DNA from: Tolypothrix tenuis PCC 7101
GTDB taxonomy: Bacteria > Cyanobacteriota > Cyanobacteriia > Cyanobacteriales > Nostocaceae
Assembly: GCF_002368295.1 (NCBI RefSeq)
Contig: NZ_AP018248.1
Span: 3,968,767-4,032,766 of the forward strand
Reading direction: 5' to 3'
DNA length: 64,000 nt
Shown: in pieces, positions 18,260 to 25,702 of the stretch
Layout of the letters: each line of letters begins with the position of its first letter
Position numbering within the stretch: the first letter of the stretch is position 1
The notes under the pieces: generated by a model
The model's input: only the letters and a program-made list of their open reading frames with translations
What the model was told of the DNA's origin: nothing
The model's database searches: none
Position numbers and translations under genes: made by a program

Positions 18260-18795
18260 AGGCGTAATATCTTAAATTTTATAGGATGTTTACTTACTGT
18301 TGACTTTTTTCTCTATATGTGAATCTAGAAGCTTAAAAATCAACTTTTAGTTGACTATTTTAATTTTAAGTTTAGAGACTCCCAATGATAGAAGCAATTA
18401 TTTTTAGTTTTTATTTTAATAAATAAAAGTGATTGATAAATTTTAGGCTTTTCCAGTATAGCCGATTGGTGGAGTGGTAATTGGTCATGGGTAATTGGTA
18501 ATGGGATTTGTCGTTATATTATTTTTCCCACATCTTCCTCATCTCCCTTATCCCTAGTCCCCAATCCCCAGTCCCCAATTTTGTTAAGATTGCCTGTTCT
18601 CGTTACAATGTATTTTTGAAACAAAATACAACAGAATGTTACAAAGCGGCGAGGAGTTCGGTAAGTCCTCCTTGTATTGATTAACTTACCCTCTTCAAAA
18701 ACTTTGTGGTTGAGTCAGTGATTTTCAGGCTCATACACCTAATTGATATGATTCTGAGAGCATTTTCAGGTTGCTATCAGGGTTAATTCAGGGTT
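18260..18795. other. intergenic with short tandem repeats, then the msrB promoter and leader
   Basis: Around 18475-18575 lie TAATTGGTCATGGG and CCCCAATCCCCAGTCCCC repeat units. Downstream is a promoter (18581-18609) and then a leader of about 180 nt. The leader contains the hairpin GAGGAgttcggtaagTCCTC near 18650-18670. I cannot tell whether the leader is a separate small RNA. Confidence 0.5.
18581..18609 (+). promoter_or_regulatory. probable sigma70-type promoter upstream of msrB
   Basis: A -35 TTGTTA (18581-18586) and a -10 TACAAT (18604-18609) are separated by exactly 17 bases. Transcription from here would give a 5' leader of about 180 nt before msrB. Confidence 0.5.
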
Positions 18796-19338
18796 ATGGC
18801 TGATATTAGTGAATCAACAGGCGAAGTTGGTAACAGGGTAATGAAAAGGCGATATCTTCTAGAAGCTGGTGCCGTTATGTTTGGCACCGTATGGTTATCA
18901 AATTATCTACGTAGGAAACCAAAAGTTATGACAGCTGCAAAGAATAATGAATTTGAAATCGCCAAAACTGAGGAAGAATGGCGCACAACGCTGACACCAG
19001 AACAGTTTCGGGTGCTGCGTCAACATGGTACAGAACGCGCTGGTACCAGTCCTCTCGATAAGCAATATGCGGCGGGGGAATACCTGTGTGCAGGGTGTGA
19101 TTTACCCTTATTCACCTCAGACACCAAATTTAACAGTGGTACTGGCTGGCCCAGTTTTTACGCTCCTATTGAAGGCGCGATCGCTACCACTATCGATAAA
19201 TCGTTTTTTATGACGAGAGTTGAAGTGCATTGTAGCCGATGCGGTGGACACCTGGGCCATGTATTTAATGATGGCCCTAAACCCACTGGTAAGCGCTACT
19301 GCATGAATGGTGTATCTTTAAAGTTTGTTGCTAGCTAA
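18796..19338 (+). CDS. msrB: peptide-methionine (R)-S-oxide reductase, membrane-anchored or exported
   Basis: MsrB reduces methionine-R-sulfoxide in oxidised proteins. The 180-residue product has a complete MsrB domain (about residues 50-178). It carries two zinc CxxC pairs (CAGC and CSRC), the FNSGTGWPSF motif and the catalytic Cys in KRYCMNGVSLKF. The domain is preceded by MKRRYLLEAGAVMFGTVWLS, a basic then hydrophobic segment resembling a Tat or Sec signal or anchor. ATG 18841 at this segment is a likely alternative start. A periplasmic or thylakoid-lumen location is inferred. Neighbouring egtC, egtB and a catalase-like gene suggest a shared oxidative-stress role. Confidence 0.93.
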   Translation: MADISESTGEVGNRVMKRRYLLEAGAVMFGTVWLSNYLRRKPKVMTAAKNNEFEIAKTEEEWRTTLTPEQFRVLRQHGTERAGTSPLDKQYAAGEYLCAGCDLPLFTSDTKFNSGTGWPSFYAPIEGAIATTIDKSFFMTRVEVHCSRCGGHLGHVFNDGPKPTGKRYCMNGVSLKFVAS

Positions 19339-19451
19339 TCGGCAATTTTGATACAAGAACCGAAATAGAGCAAGCATTAGGGCTATTTAGTGGTCACACA
19401 AGTGTCGCCACTAATTATAATCAAGTCGCTGAGTACTGAAGATTTAATATT

Positions 19452-20240
19452 ATGTGCCGTTTACTTGCTTACCTCGGTTCGCCGATTTCTTTAGAACGTT
19501 TACTATACACACCAGAACATTCCTTGATTGTGCAGAGTTATCAGCCTCAGGAAATGATTTCTGGAGTGGTAAACGCTGATGGCTTTGGGATTGGTTGGTA
19601 TCATGCTCAAAAGGATACCGAACCATTTATCTACAAACATATTTTGCCGATTTGGAATGACCAAAATCTGCCATATCTGAGCCGCTATGTGGAATCAGGG
19701 CGGATTTTAGGCTATGTGCGTAGTGCGACAACAGGCCAAGCTTTAGATTTTAGTAATTCTCAGCCATTTCAGTATCAGAGGCTGTTATTTACTCATAATG
19801 GCAGAATTGAGAATTTCCGCCAGACATTATATAGACCGATTCGCAATCAACTGAGCAATGAGATTTACCAATCAATTAAGGGAAGTACAGATTCAGAACA
19901 TATCTTTGCTTTACTGTTAAATCAGTGGCAATCTCACCCGGCTAAGAGTGTAGAACAGGCTTTACACATCACATTATTTCACTTGTTGGAATTAGCAGCA
20001 GAGTATGAAAGTGATGTTTCTGCCAACATCATTTTAAGTGATGGCGATCGCCTAATTGCTTGTCGCTTTAGTAGTAAATCACCTGCGCCTTCTCTTTACT
20101 GGTTAGAGAATGATTCAAATTTCCCAGATTCGGTAATTATTGCTTCTGAACCGATATTTAATGGTAATTGGACAACTTGCCCAGAAAATAGCATCATCAG
20201 TGTGGGAGAAGACCGTGTTATCCAAGTTGAGCATATCTAG
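19452..20240 (+). CDS. egtC: ergothioneine biosynthesis glutamine amidotransferase-like hydrolase
   Basis: The 262-residue class II amidotransferase-like protein begins MCRLLAYLGSPISLERLLY. The second residue, Cys2, becomes the N-terminal nucleophile after Met removal. NADGFGIGWY, RSATTG, QPFQYQRLLFTHNGRIENF and STDSEHIFALLL are the family motifs. EgtC removes the gamma-glutamyl group from the gamma-glutamyl-hercynyl-cysteine sulfoxide made by EgtB, whose gene overlaps its 3' end. Its presence suggests the gamma-Glu-Cys route. EgtD, needed to make hercynine, is not in the window. Confidence 0.92.
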   Translation: MCRLLAYLGSPISLERLLYTPEHSLIVQSYQPQEMISGVVNADGFGIGWYHAQKDTEPFIYKHILPIWNDQNLPYLSRYVESGRILGYVRSATTGQALDFSNSQPFQYQRLLFTHNGRIENFRQTLYRPIRNQLSNEIYQSIKGSTDSEHIFALLLNQWQSHPAKSVEQALHITLFHLLELAAEYESDVSANIILSDGDRLIACRFSSKSPAPSLYWLENDSNFPDSVIIASEPIFNGNWTTCPENSIISVGEDRVIQVEHI

Positions 20241-21432
20241 TGTCAGAGAAGATATTATTCTTGTATTTATTGAATGTCGCAAAAAAACTCTGACACTGTT
20301 TGAGGGTATGGATAGACAGACATTCTGTCATCAACCCCATCCAGATTTTAGCCCTGTTGGTTGGCACTTAGGTCATATTGCTTACATTGAATCTTTGTGG
20401 TTGCTAGAACACATCGCAGGTTTACCATGTTTGTTTCCGCAATACTGTCAGCTGTTTGCAGCTGATGGTTTACCCAAAGCCAAGCGTGTGGAATTACCTG
20501 ATTTAGGGGAAATTCTTAATTACCTAGATACAGTCAGAAGCAAAGCTTTAGATATCCTCAAAGTTGCTGATGTTGAGCAACATGAACGGCTGTGGCGCTT
20601 TTTAATTCAACACGAAAGCCAACACTGTGAAATTATTAGCATGGTGTTGGAATTAACAAAACTTCCTTTAAATAACTTACACCCTGATGCTGTTAGTCCA
20701 GCTGCGCCTCATAACCTGGAAGAAATGATTCAAATTCCTGCAGGTGAATTTGAACAAGGTAACAACTCTATTGAGGCGCTAGATAACGAATCTTTGGCAC
20801 ATAAGGTATATTTAGACACCTATTATATTGACCGCTATCCTGTAACTTGTAGACAATATCGCGCATTTATGGAGGCTGGCGGCTACCAAAATCCTCAGTG
20901 GTGGTCAAAGGCTGGCTGGGATTGGTTACAAACTGAACAGGTAACTCAACCGCTATACTGGCAGGGAAATATTACTTGGGATAATCACCCAGTTTGGGGT
21001 GTTAGTTGGTACGAAGCAGAAGCCTATTCACGGTTTATCGGGAAGCGCCTACCCACAGAAGCAGAATGGGAAAAAGCAGCTAGGCGGAATCCCCAAACAA
21101 CAGTAATAACTGAGAATTGTAATTGCGATCGCCTAATTGGTAAAACTACCCCTGTTGATGCTTACCCTGGTGGACAAAGCGCCTATGGTTTATACGACAC
21201 CTTAGGCAATGTTTGGGAATGGACAGATTCATGGTTTGATAGCTATCCAGGATTTAAAAGCTATCCTTATACAGGTTACTCGCAAGTTTATTTTGACCAG
21301 AAGCATCGCGTATTAAAAGGCGGAAGTTGGACAACTCGTCCTTGGGTACTGCGCCCAAGTTTTCGTAACTGGTATTATCCAAGTGTGCGTCAGGTTTTTA
21401 CAGGGTTTCGCTGCGCTGTTAGTAATATATAA
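20215..21432 (+). CDS. egtB: ergothioneine biosynthesis iron-dependent sulfoxide synthase
   Basis: I place the start at GTG 20215 (or TTG 20227), overlapping egtC by about 25 bases. The longer open frame back to 20140 would read deep inside egtC, and family members have about 40-45 residues before the SPVGWHLGH motif. The 405-residue product has a DinB-type N-terminal domain with the His ligands in GWHLGHIAYIE and HESQHCE. It also has an FGE-sulfatase C-terminal domain (MIQIPAGEFEQG, YYIDRYPVTCRQYRAFM, GNVWEWTDSWF, LKGGSWTTRPWVLRPSFRNW). EgtB couples hercynine to a cysteine donor with O2 at a mononuclear iron. The overlap implies translational coupling with egtC. Confidence 0.9.
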   Translation: MLSKLSISSVREDIILVFIECRKKTLTLFEGMDRQTFCHQPHPDFSPVGWHLGHIAYIESLWLLEHIAGLPCLFPQYCQLFAADGLPKAKRVELPDLGEILNYLDTVRSKALDILKVADVEQHERLWRFLIQHESQHCEIISMVLELTKLPLNNLHPDAVSPAAPHNLEEMIQIPAGEFEQGNNSIEALDNESLAHKVYLDTYYIDRYPVTCRQYRAFMEAGGYQNPQWWSKAGWDWLQTEQVTQPLYWQGNITWDNHPVWGVSWYEAEAYSRFIGKRLPTEAEWEKAARRNPQTTVITENCNCDRLIGKTTPVDAYPGGQSAYGLYDTLGNVWEWTDSWFDSYPGFKSYPYTGYSQVYFDQKHRVLKGGSWTTRPWVLRPSFRNWYYPSVRQVFTGFRCAVSNI

Positions 21433-21465
21433 AAATAAATTTGGTTTGGGGAAGAGGTTCTTTTT

Positions 21466-21591
21466 CAATACTGCTCGGTTAAGGATTTTCAACTCGGAAT
21501 TTGGTTTGGGGAAAAGGTGAAAGGGTCAGGGTTAAAGGTTTTTTCTTGCCCCTTTTCCCCTTCCCCTTTTGCCCTTAACCGACAAGTATTG
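21466..21591. mobile_element. 126-bp MITE, copy 2
   Basis: The inverse-orientation copy of 9269-9394, with ends CAATACTGCTCGGTTAAGG and the complement of CAATACTTGTCGGTTAAGG. It is flanked by the perfect 10-base direct repeat GGTTCTTTTT (21456-21465 and 21592-21601), a target duplication that marks it as a relatively recent insertion between egtB and the catalase-like gene. Confidence 0.85.
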
Positions 21592-21782
21592 GGTTCTTTT
21601 TTCTCTATTCCCTAAACAAAATCTTTGATTGTTGAAGAAATTCCGTACATTGATCGCTGAAGTTGAGGCTAGGGAATGCCCATTAAAACTATGATATAGT
21701 GGGCATTTCTCACCTCATGAATATTTAAAACACCAAAATATTCATCCTATATAGTGATTCTAAACCCTTCAAAAAAATCACT

Positions 21783-22766
21783 ATGAGTCAAGTATCTAAT
21801 AGTGAAATCATTGACCAAATTGTTGCAGGTGCTGTTCAGGATCAAGCTGCTAAAGCACCAGGCTTACGTCAAGCTCATGCGAAAAGTCATGGTTGTGTCT
21901 GGGGTGAGTTGGCGATCGCAGATAATATTCCTGAGAATCTGCAAGTTGGTATTTTCAGCAAGGTTAAAACCTACCCCATCTGGGCAAGATTTTCTAATGC
22001 ATCTGGCCCCTTAAGTCAAGGACAACTCCAATCTGACAAGAACCCTGATGGTAGAGGCTTTGCAATAAAAGTTCTCCAGGTGGAAGGGAACAAGGTGTTA
22101 GAAGATGAACCAAACACCCAAGATTTTGTACTGATCAACCATCCTGTTTTCTTTGTGCGAGAGGCTCAAGATTATATTCGTCTAGCAGAAGTAAAGGCTG
22201 GTAAACTTTCCCCAGAATCTTTTGCGTACGAGTTTGGGATTTTGCAACAAATTGCTGGTAAGAAAACTCTCAATCCTTTAGAAATTCAGTATTGGAGTGC
22301 TACACCCTACCGTTTGGGAACCCAGGCGATTAAATTTTCTGCAAAACCGCAAGTTATAAATACTGCTGATTTACCTATCCCAGATTCTGATCACTATTTG
22401 CGCCAAGCTTTAGTCAATACTCTGACTATAGAAAAGCGGGATGTTTATTTTGATTTCTTGATTCAACTACAGCCTGATAATGATCCCAAATGGGTTGATG
22501 ATCCTACCCTCCTCTGGGATGAAAATATCTCTCCATATATTAAAGTAGCAACTATCAAAATTCCGGCTCAGGAATTTGATAATAGCGATCGCAAACAGTT
22601 CGATGAAAGTCTTTCTTTTACGCCTTGGCATACTCTACCGGAACATGAACCGTTGGGTAGCGTCAATGCTTCTCGGTTGAAGTTATATAAAACTATTGCC
22701 CAGAATCGCCGGGAACACAATCAACAGGTGATTACTGAGCCACAACCCTACGCCATACAATCATAA
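21783..22766 (+). CDS. catalase-family haem protein (small, y4iL-like)
   Basis: The 327-residue product belongs to the catalase-related haem proteins rather than full-size catalases. KSHGCVWGELAIAD carries the probable distal His36. WARFSNASGPLSQG and PDGRGFAIKVLQVEG follow, then QDFVLINHPVFFVREAQDY with the distal Asn. The proximal haem Tyr is expected in NASRLKLYKTIAQNRREHN (R-x3-Y). It lacks the tetramerisation arm and NADPH domain of classical catalases. Activity could be catalase or organic-peroxide peroxidase. It is followed by a strong terminator, so it is a single-gene unit next to the msrB-egt group. Confidence 0.85.
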   Translation: MSQVSNSEIIDQIVAGAVQDQAAKAPGLRQAHAKSHGCVWGELAIADNIPENLQVGIFSKVKTYPIWARFSNASGPLSQGQLQSDKNPDGRGFAIKVLQVEGNKVLEDEPNTQDFVLINHPVFFVREAQDYIRLAEVKAGKLSPESFAYEFGILQQIAGKKTLNPLEIQYWSATPYRLGTQAIKFSAKPQVINTADLPIPDSDHYLRQALVNTLTIEKRDVYFDFLIQLQPDNDPKWVDDPTLLWDENISPYIKVATIKIPAQEFDNSDRKQFDESLSFTPWHTLPEHEPLGSVNASRLKLYKTIAQNRREHNQQVITEPQPYAIQS

Positions 22767-22797
22767 ATTTCCGCAATAATACTGGGTTTTCCCAAAA

Positions 22798-22828
22798 AGT
22801 GATTACTCTTAAGATAAGGGTAATCACT
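22798..22828 (+). repeat. 14-bp stem hairpin
   Basis: AGTGATTACTCTTA (22798-22811) pairs with TAAGGGTAATCACT (22815-22828) with one G-T pair and a 3-nt loop. It sits between the catalase stop codon and the intrinsic terminator and may protect the 3' end of the message. Confidence 0.6.
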
Positions 22829-22849
22829 AACAGTTACTGCATACAAAAA

Positions 22850-22876
22850 TAGCCCCTTTTGGGGGCTTTTGATTTG
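22850..22876 (+). terminator. intrinsic terminator of the catalase-like gene
   Basis: AGCCCC, a TTTT loop and GGGGGCT, followed by TTTGATTT. The stem is short, GC-rich and correctly placed about 85 bases after the stop codon. Confidence 0.8.
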
Positions 22877-23039
22877 GTACATGTTCTTCTGAGAGAATTT
22901 GACGATAATTCAGGTTTCGGTATAAGTAGTTCTGTATATGTCCCTATAGTAGCAGCTCAATTAGGAGATGCTAAGGGCGATCGCTTACTCTTCAAATTTA
23001 CTTCATCAAAACTGCACAAGAAGAATACATACCGCTAAA

Positions 23040-23936
23040 CTAGACGACATTGAGCCAAAAATCAGCAGTAATGATTTTGCCATTGCGATTAAACTGGCCC
23101 CAAAGCTTGTACTTTCCTCGTTGGGGAAAGCTAGTCATAAAATGAACCTGTCCAGTTGGGGTAGTTTTGAGTGCGTGAGCATGGATGTAATCTGCTGCTG
23201 TTAGCTGCTTGGATTGTCGCACGATAACTAAATGTCCGTTCTCTCCCAAGTAAGGTTGTAAATCTGTTAGCGGTTGCTTGCTAGCAGCGTCTTGTAATTT
23301 AAACATTAAAGTAACTTCTTGACCTGCTTTTACAGTAGGTTCAGAAAGAGCGAGATTGACTTGAGTATCGTTGAAAGTTTTACTACGCTTAATGTCAATT
23401 TCTGGAGCCGGAATAGTATTACCTGAAACTTGTGCTTGCAATACTGAGACTTGTTCTGTTTTTCCAGTGGGTTTGTAATCGCTGAAAAATGTGTAACCAC
23501 CCGCTTGTGGAAAACTAGCTGCTACTTCAAATTGTCCATTATTTTTATATGTGGGATGAATATGGCTAAAAAATTGCAAATCATCACTGACAACAATTAA
23601 GTGCATCAGCTTTTCTTGGAAAGTGTCAAAATTGGTAATTGCCTTACCATTTAAATCTTGCACATCAATAGATATGGGAATCGTTTGATTTGGGGAGATG
23701 TGACTAGGAACTTTGAGTTTTGCTTGAGTTAATATTTTCTTCTCTTCATGATTTTCATCGTGATGAACAGTGTCATGGTTTGAATGTTCTCCATAATGCT
23801 TATCAGTCATTGAAATATCCTGATGTTGATGCGTGCTTACAGATATTGCTTTTTCATCAACTTTAGTTAATGATGAGCAGCTTTGAGCTAGCACTAAAGT
23901 AGTAGTTATAGCAATTGCATTTATAAATCTCTTCAT
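23040..23936 (-). CDS. His-rich lipoprotein, probably metal (copper) binding
   Basis: The 298-residue protein has a signal peptide with a lipobox ending LVLAQSC, so Cys20 should be lipidated and the protein anchored in a membrane facing the periplasm. Residues about 37-66 contain nine or more His, with Asp and Glu between them (HQHQD, KHYGEH, NHDTVHHDENHEE), a typical metal-binding tract. Two Ig-like beta domains follow, each with a HxHP or YIHAHAL element (FFSHIHPTYK; DYIHAHALKT). It is preceded by a MerR-type promoter nearly identical to those of merR and copA in this window, which links it to the same metal response. The exact role, carrier or sink, is inferred. Confidence 0.75.
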   Translation of the reverse strand: MKRFINAIAITTTLVLAQSCSSLTKVDEKAISVSTHQHQDISMTDKHYGEHSNHDTVHHDENHEEKKILTQAKLKVPSHISPNQTIPISIDVQDLNGKAITNFDTFQEKLMHLIVVSDDLQFFSHIHPTYKNNGQFEVAASFPQAGGYTFFSDYKPTGKTEQVSVLQAQVSGNTIPAPEIDIKRSKTFNDTQVNLALSEPTVKAGQEVTLMFKLQDAASKQPLTDLQPYLGENGHLVIVRQSKQLTAADYIHAHALKTTPTGQVHFMTSFPQRGKYKLWGQFNRNGKIITADFWLNVV

Positions 23937-24043
23937 TGATTTGGCTCCATTTCTTAATTACTCAAGTCATCTCAAAAGGTTTAGCTAGAGAGTTAGTACA
24001 GAAATCTAAGTGAATTTTTAAATTATCTACTTAACTCAAAATC

Positions 24044-24075
24044 ACTTTACATACTCTAGTTAACTGGAGAGTCAA
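24044..24075 (-). promoter_or_regulatory. MerR-type promoter/operator of the lipoprotein gene
   Basis: Minus strand: -35 TTGACT, a 20-base spacer holding the palindrome CTCCAGTTAACTAGAG, and -10 TAAAGT. A spacer of 19-20 bases is the hallmark of MerR-activated promoters. The palindrome shares CTCCAGTT and GAG half-sites with the merR and copA promoters. Confidence 0.75.
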
Positions 24076-24170
24076 GAGGTGATATGTTTTTTGATTTAAT
24101 GAGCCAAGAAAAGAGCGTCTATTTTGAATGCTTAAAAAGAGAAATTTAGTAACGCATAATCAATGCGGCG

Positions 24171-24241
24171 GCGGTGCGTTAGGCGCTAGGATAGTTTTTG
24201 CATGACCAATAATATTGGAAACGAGCGCCTAACACAACGCC
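24171..24241. repeat. hairpin repeat GTGCGTTAGGCGC...GCGCCTAACAC
   Basis: A related copy is at 62000-62066, where both ends are conserved and the interior differs. It is probably a non-autonomous element. Confidence 0.6.
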
Positions 24242-24499
24242 AGTTCGCTCAAGTCGAGGCAGCCGCTTGCGGGGGTTCCCCCCGTTGTGCGGACTGGCGT
24301 GGGAAACCCGCCCATGCGACTGGCTCCCCTACAATAATTAATAATTACAGCAGATTGCAAGTTGGCAAGGTACAGTAAATGTTAAGTAGGATGTGTTACG
24401 GCTTTGAAAGTATTTGGGACACAGAGACAATGAAATTTAGCCGTAACGCATCATCAATGCGACGGTGCGTTAGGCTTGATAAATAATCTCTAAATTTAT

Positions 24500-24913
24500 T
24501 TATTGATGTTCAATAATTGGACAAATAGTTGCATGATTATTATCAGGTTTAATTTCCCAACCAGACAGCAATCCTGATAATTCTTGTCTCAAAATCATTA
24601 ATTGTTGAATTTGTTCATCAATGGCTTTTACCTTTTGCTCTAGTTTAATTTTGATATGCTCACAAGGTAAGTTGCCGCTATCATGAACATTGAGAAATTC
24701 TTTAATTTCCGATAAGCTTAATCCCAAGCTTTGAGCGCGTTTAATAAAGTGTAGTCTTTCTAAAACATCAACGCTAAATAATCTAAATCCGCCTTCTGTT
24801 CTGCCTGATGATTGGAGTAAGCCAAGTTCTTCATAGTAGCGAATGGTTTTAATTGGTACACCACTTTCCTTGGCAACTACACCAATTTGTTTTCCTTCTG
24901 CTTGGGCTAACAT
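24500..24913 (-). CDS. MerR-family heavy-metal responsive regulator
   Basis: I start at ATG 24913 (MLAQAEGKQIGVVAKES); the frame three codons longer starts at TTG. The 137-residue protein has the MerR winged helix (GVPIKTIRYYEELGLL, then GFRLFSVDVLERLHFIKRAQ) and the dimerisation helix. Metal-site residues mix two subfamilies: Cys84 at the start of the long helix (NLPCEHIK), as in ZntR/CadR/MerR-like proteins, and a C-terminal CPIIE (Cys131), like the CPII element of CueR. The ion sensed is therefore uncertain, though the gene company (copA, cupredoxin) suggests copper. Its own promoter has the same operator, so it is autoregulated. Confidence 0.88.
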   Translation of the reverse strand: MLAQAEGKQIGVVAKESGVPIKTIRYYEELGLLQSSGRTEGGFRLFSVDVLERLHFIKRAQSLGLSLSEIKEFLNVHDSGNLPCEHIKIKLEQKVKAIDEQIQQLMILRQELSGLLSGWEIKPDNNHATICPIIEHQ

Positions 24914-24951
24914 ACTTACCAAATCCTCAGTGAGATGTGATTGCTGATTTT

Positions 24952-24983
24952 ATACTAAACTCTCCATTGAACTGGAGAGTCAA
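24952..24983 (-). promoter_or_regulatory. MerR-type promoter/operator of the merR gene
   Basis: Minus strand: -35 TTGACT, a 20-base spacer with palindrome CTCCAGTTCAATGGAG, and -10 TAGTAT. It is almost the same as the promoters at 24044-24075 and 28055-28086. Confidence 0.78.
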
Positions 24984-25009
24984 GCATCAAAAGTATCATT
25001 TCATCAAGC

Positions 25010-25579
25010 TCATGAGACACTAACTGGAGTTGAAGCAGTTTCTTCAGTTGCTTCTGCGGCTTGAACTGCGATCGCACCCCGAAACATATTCATTCCACAA
25101 GTGAAAATATACTCACCTGGTTGTTCGGGTGTAAATTCCACAGTTGTAACTTGATTCAGGGGTAAATCTGCGGCGATGCGAAAGTCTGGAATCAGGACTT
25201 TTTCTAAACAACTGCTGGGATCTGTGCGTGCAAATTTCAGTTGGACTGGTTTCCCGGCTTGGACTACAATTCGGCTGGGATCATATCCGCCATCAACAGT
25301 CACAGTTACTTCCTGAATATTCTCATCCGTTGCAACTGCTTTATGAGACTTGGGTTTACTTAGCAAGAACCACCAAAGTTCTAAGCCAATTAATCCCAAG
25401 CCACCGAGAGTGACGGCTATTTTATTTCCTAAAGGCTGATCGATACGTTGAAATTGATTAGTTTGGACTGTTGGTGATGAATGGCTTTCATGAGATGTTT
25501 GGGCAACAGCTTTACCTGATGCGATTCCAAATACAATGCCTAAGCTGGCTATAGTACTGATGAGGGTTGTTTTGTTCAT
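25010..25579 (-). CDS. membrane-anchored cupredoxin-like protein
   Basis: I start at ATG 25579 (MNKTTLISTIASLG); the longer frame reads through repeat DNA. The 189-residue protein has a signal peptide (cleavage near GKAVAQ). It has a second hydrophobic helix (about residues 53-75, IAVTLGGLGLIGLELWWFLL) and a C-terminal cupredoxin fold. Two Cys-containing loops, DPSSCLEKVLIP and EYIFTCGMNMFRG, supply likely copper ligands (Cys, Met and possibly others); the usual plastocyanin C-x-H-x-M set is changed to CGMNM. It lies 123 bases downstream of copA on the same strand, so it is probably co-transcribed from the copA MerR-type promoter. A role in copper delivery or capture is inferred. Confidence 0.8.
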   Translation of the reverse strand: MNKTTLISTIASLGIVFGIASGKAVAQTSHESHSSPTVQTNQFQRIDQPLGNKIAVTLGGLGLIGLELWWFLLSKPKSHKAVATDENIQEVTVTVDGGYDPSRIVVQAGKPVQLKFARTDPSSCLEKVLIPDFRIAADLPLNQVTTVEFTPEQPGEYIFTCGMNMFRGAIAVQAAEATEETASTPVSVS

Positions 25580-25702
25580 AATTATTGGTAATGGTATTGG
25601 TAATGGGTAATTGGTAATTGGTAATTGGAATGAAGAATTTCTCCCCTGCTCCCTGCCCCCTTGCCAAAAAAGCGATCGCATATTTTATTAGTTGGAAGTC
25701 CC

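Larger units (their letters stand above)
23937..24499. other. intergenic with MerR-type promoter and dispersed repeats
   Basis: Besides the lipoprotein promoter at 24044-24075, this region holds a hairpin repeat around 24171-24241 (GTGCGTTAGGCGC against GCGCCTAACAC). It also holds a G/C-rich palindrome near 24255-24300 and, at 24385-24475, a repeat carrying GGATGTGTTACGGC and ACGGTGCGTTAGGC that resembles 28135-28200. No gene is seen. Confidence 0.6.

Noticed and set aside
18455..18500. Possible tRNA start (GCCGATTGGTGGAGTGGTAA)
   Set aside because: It resembles a tRNA D-arm region, but no anticodon or T-arm follows; the sequence runs into GGTAATTGG repeats.
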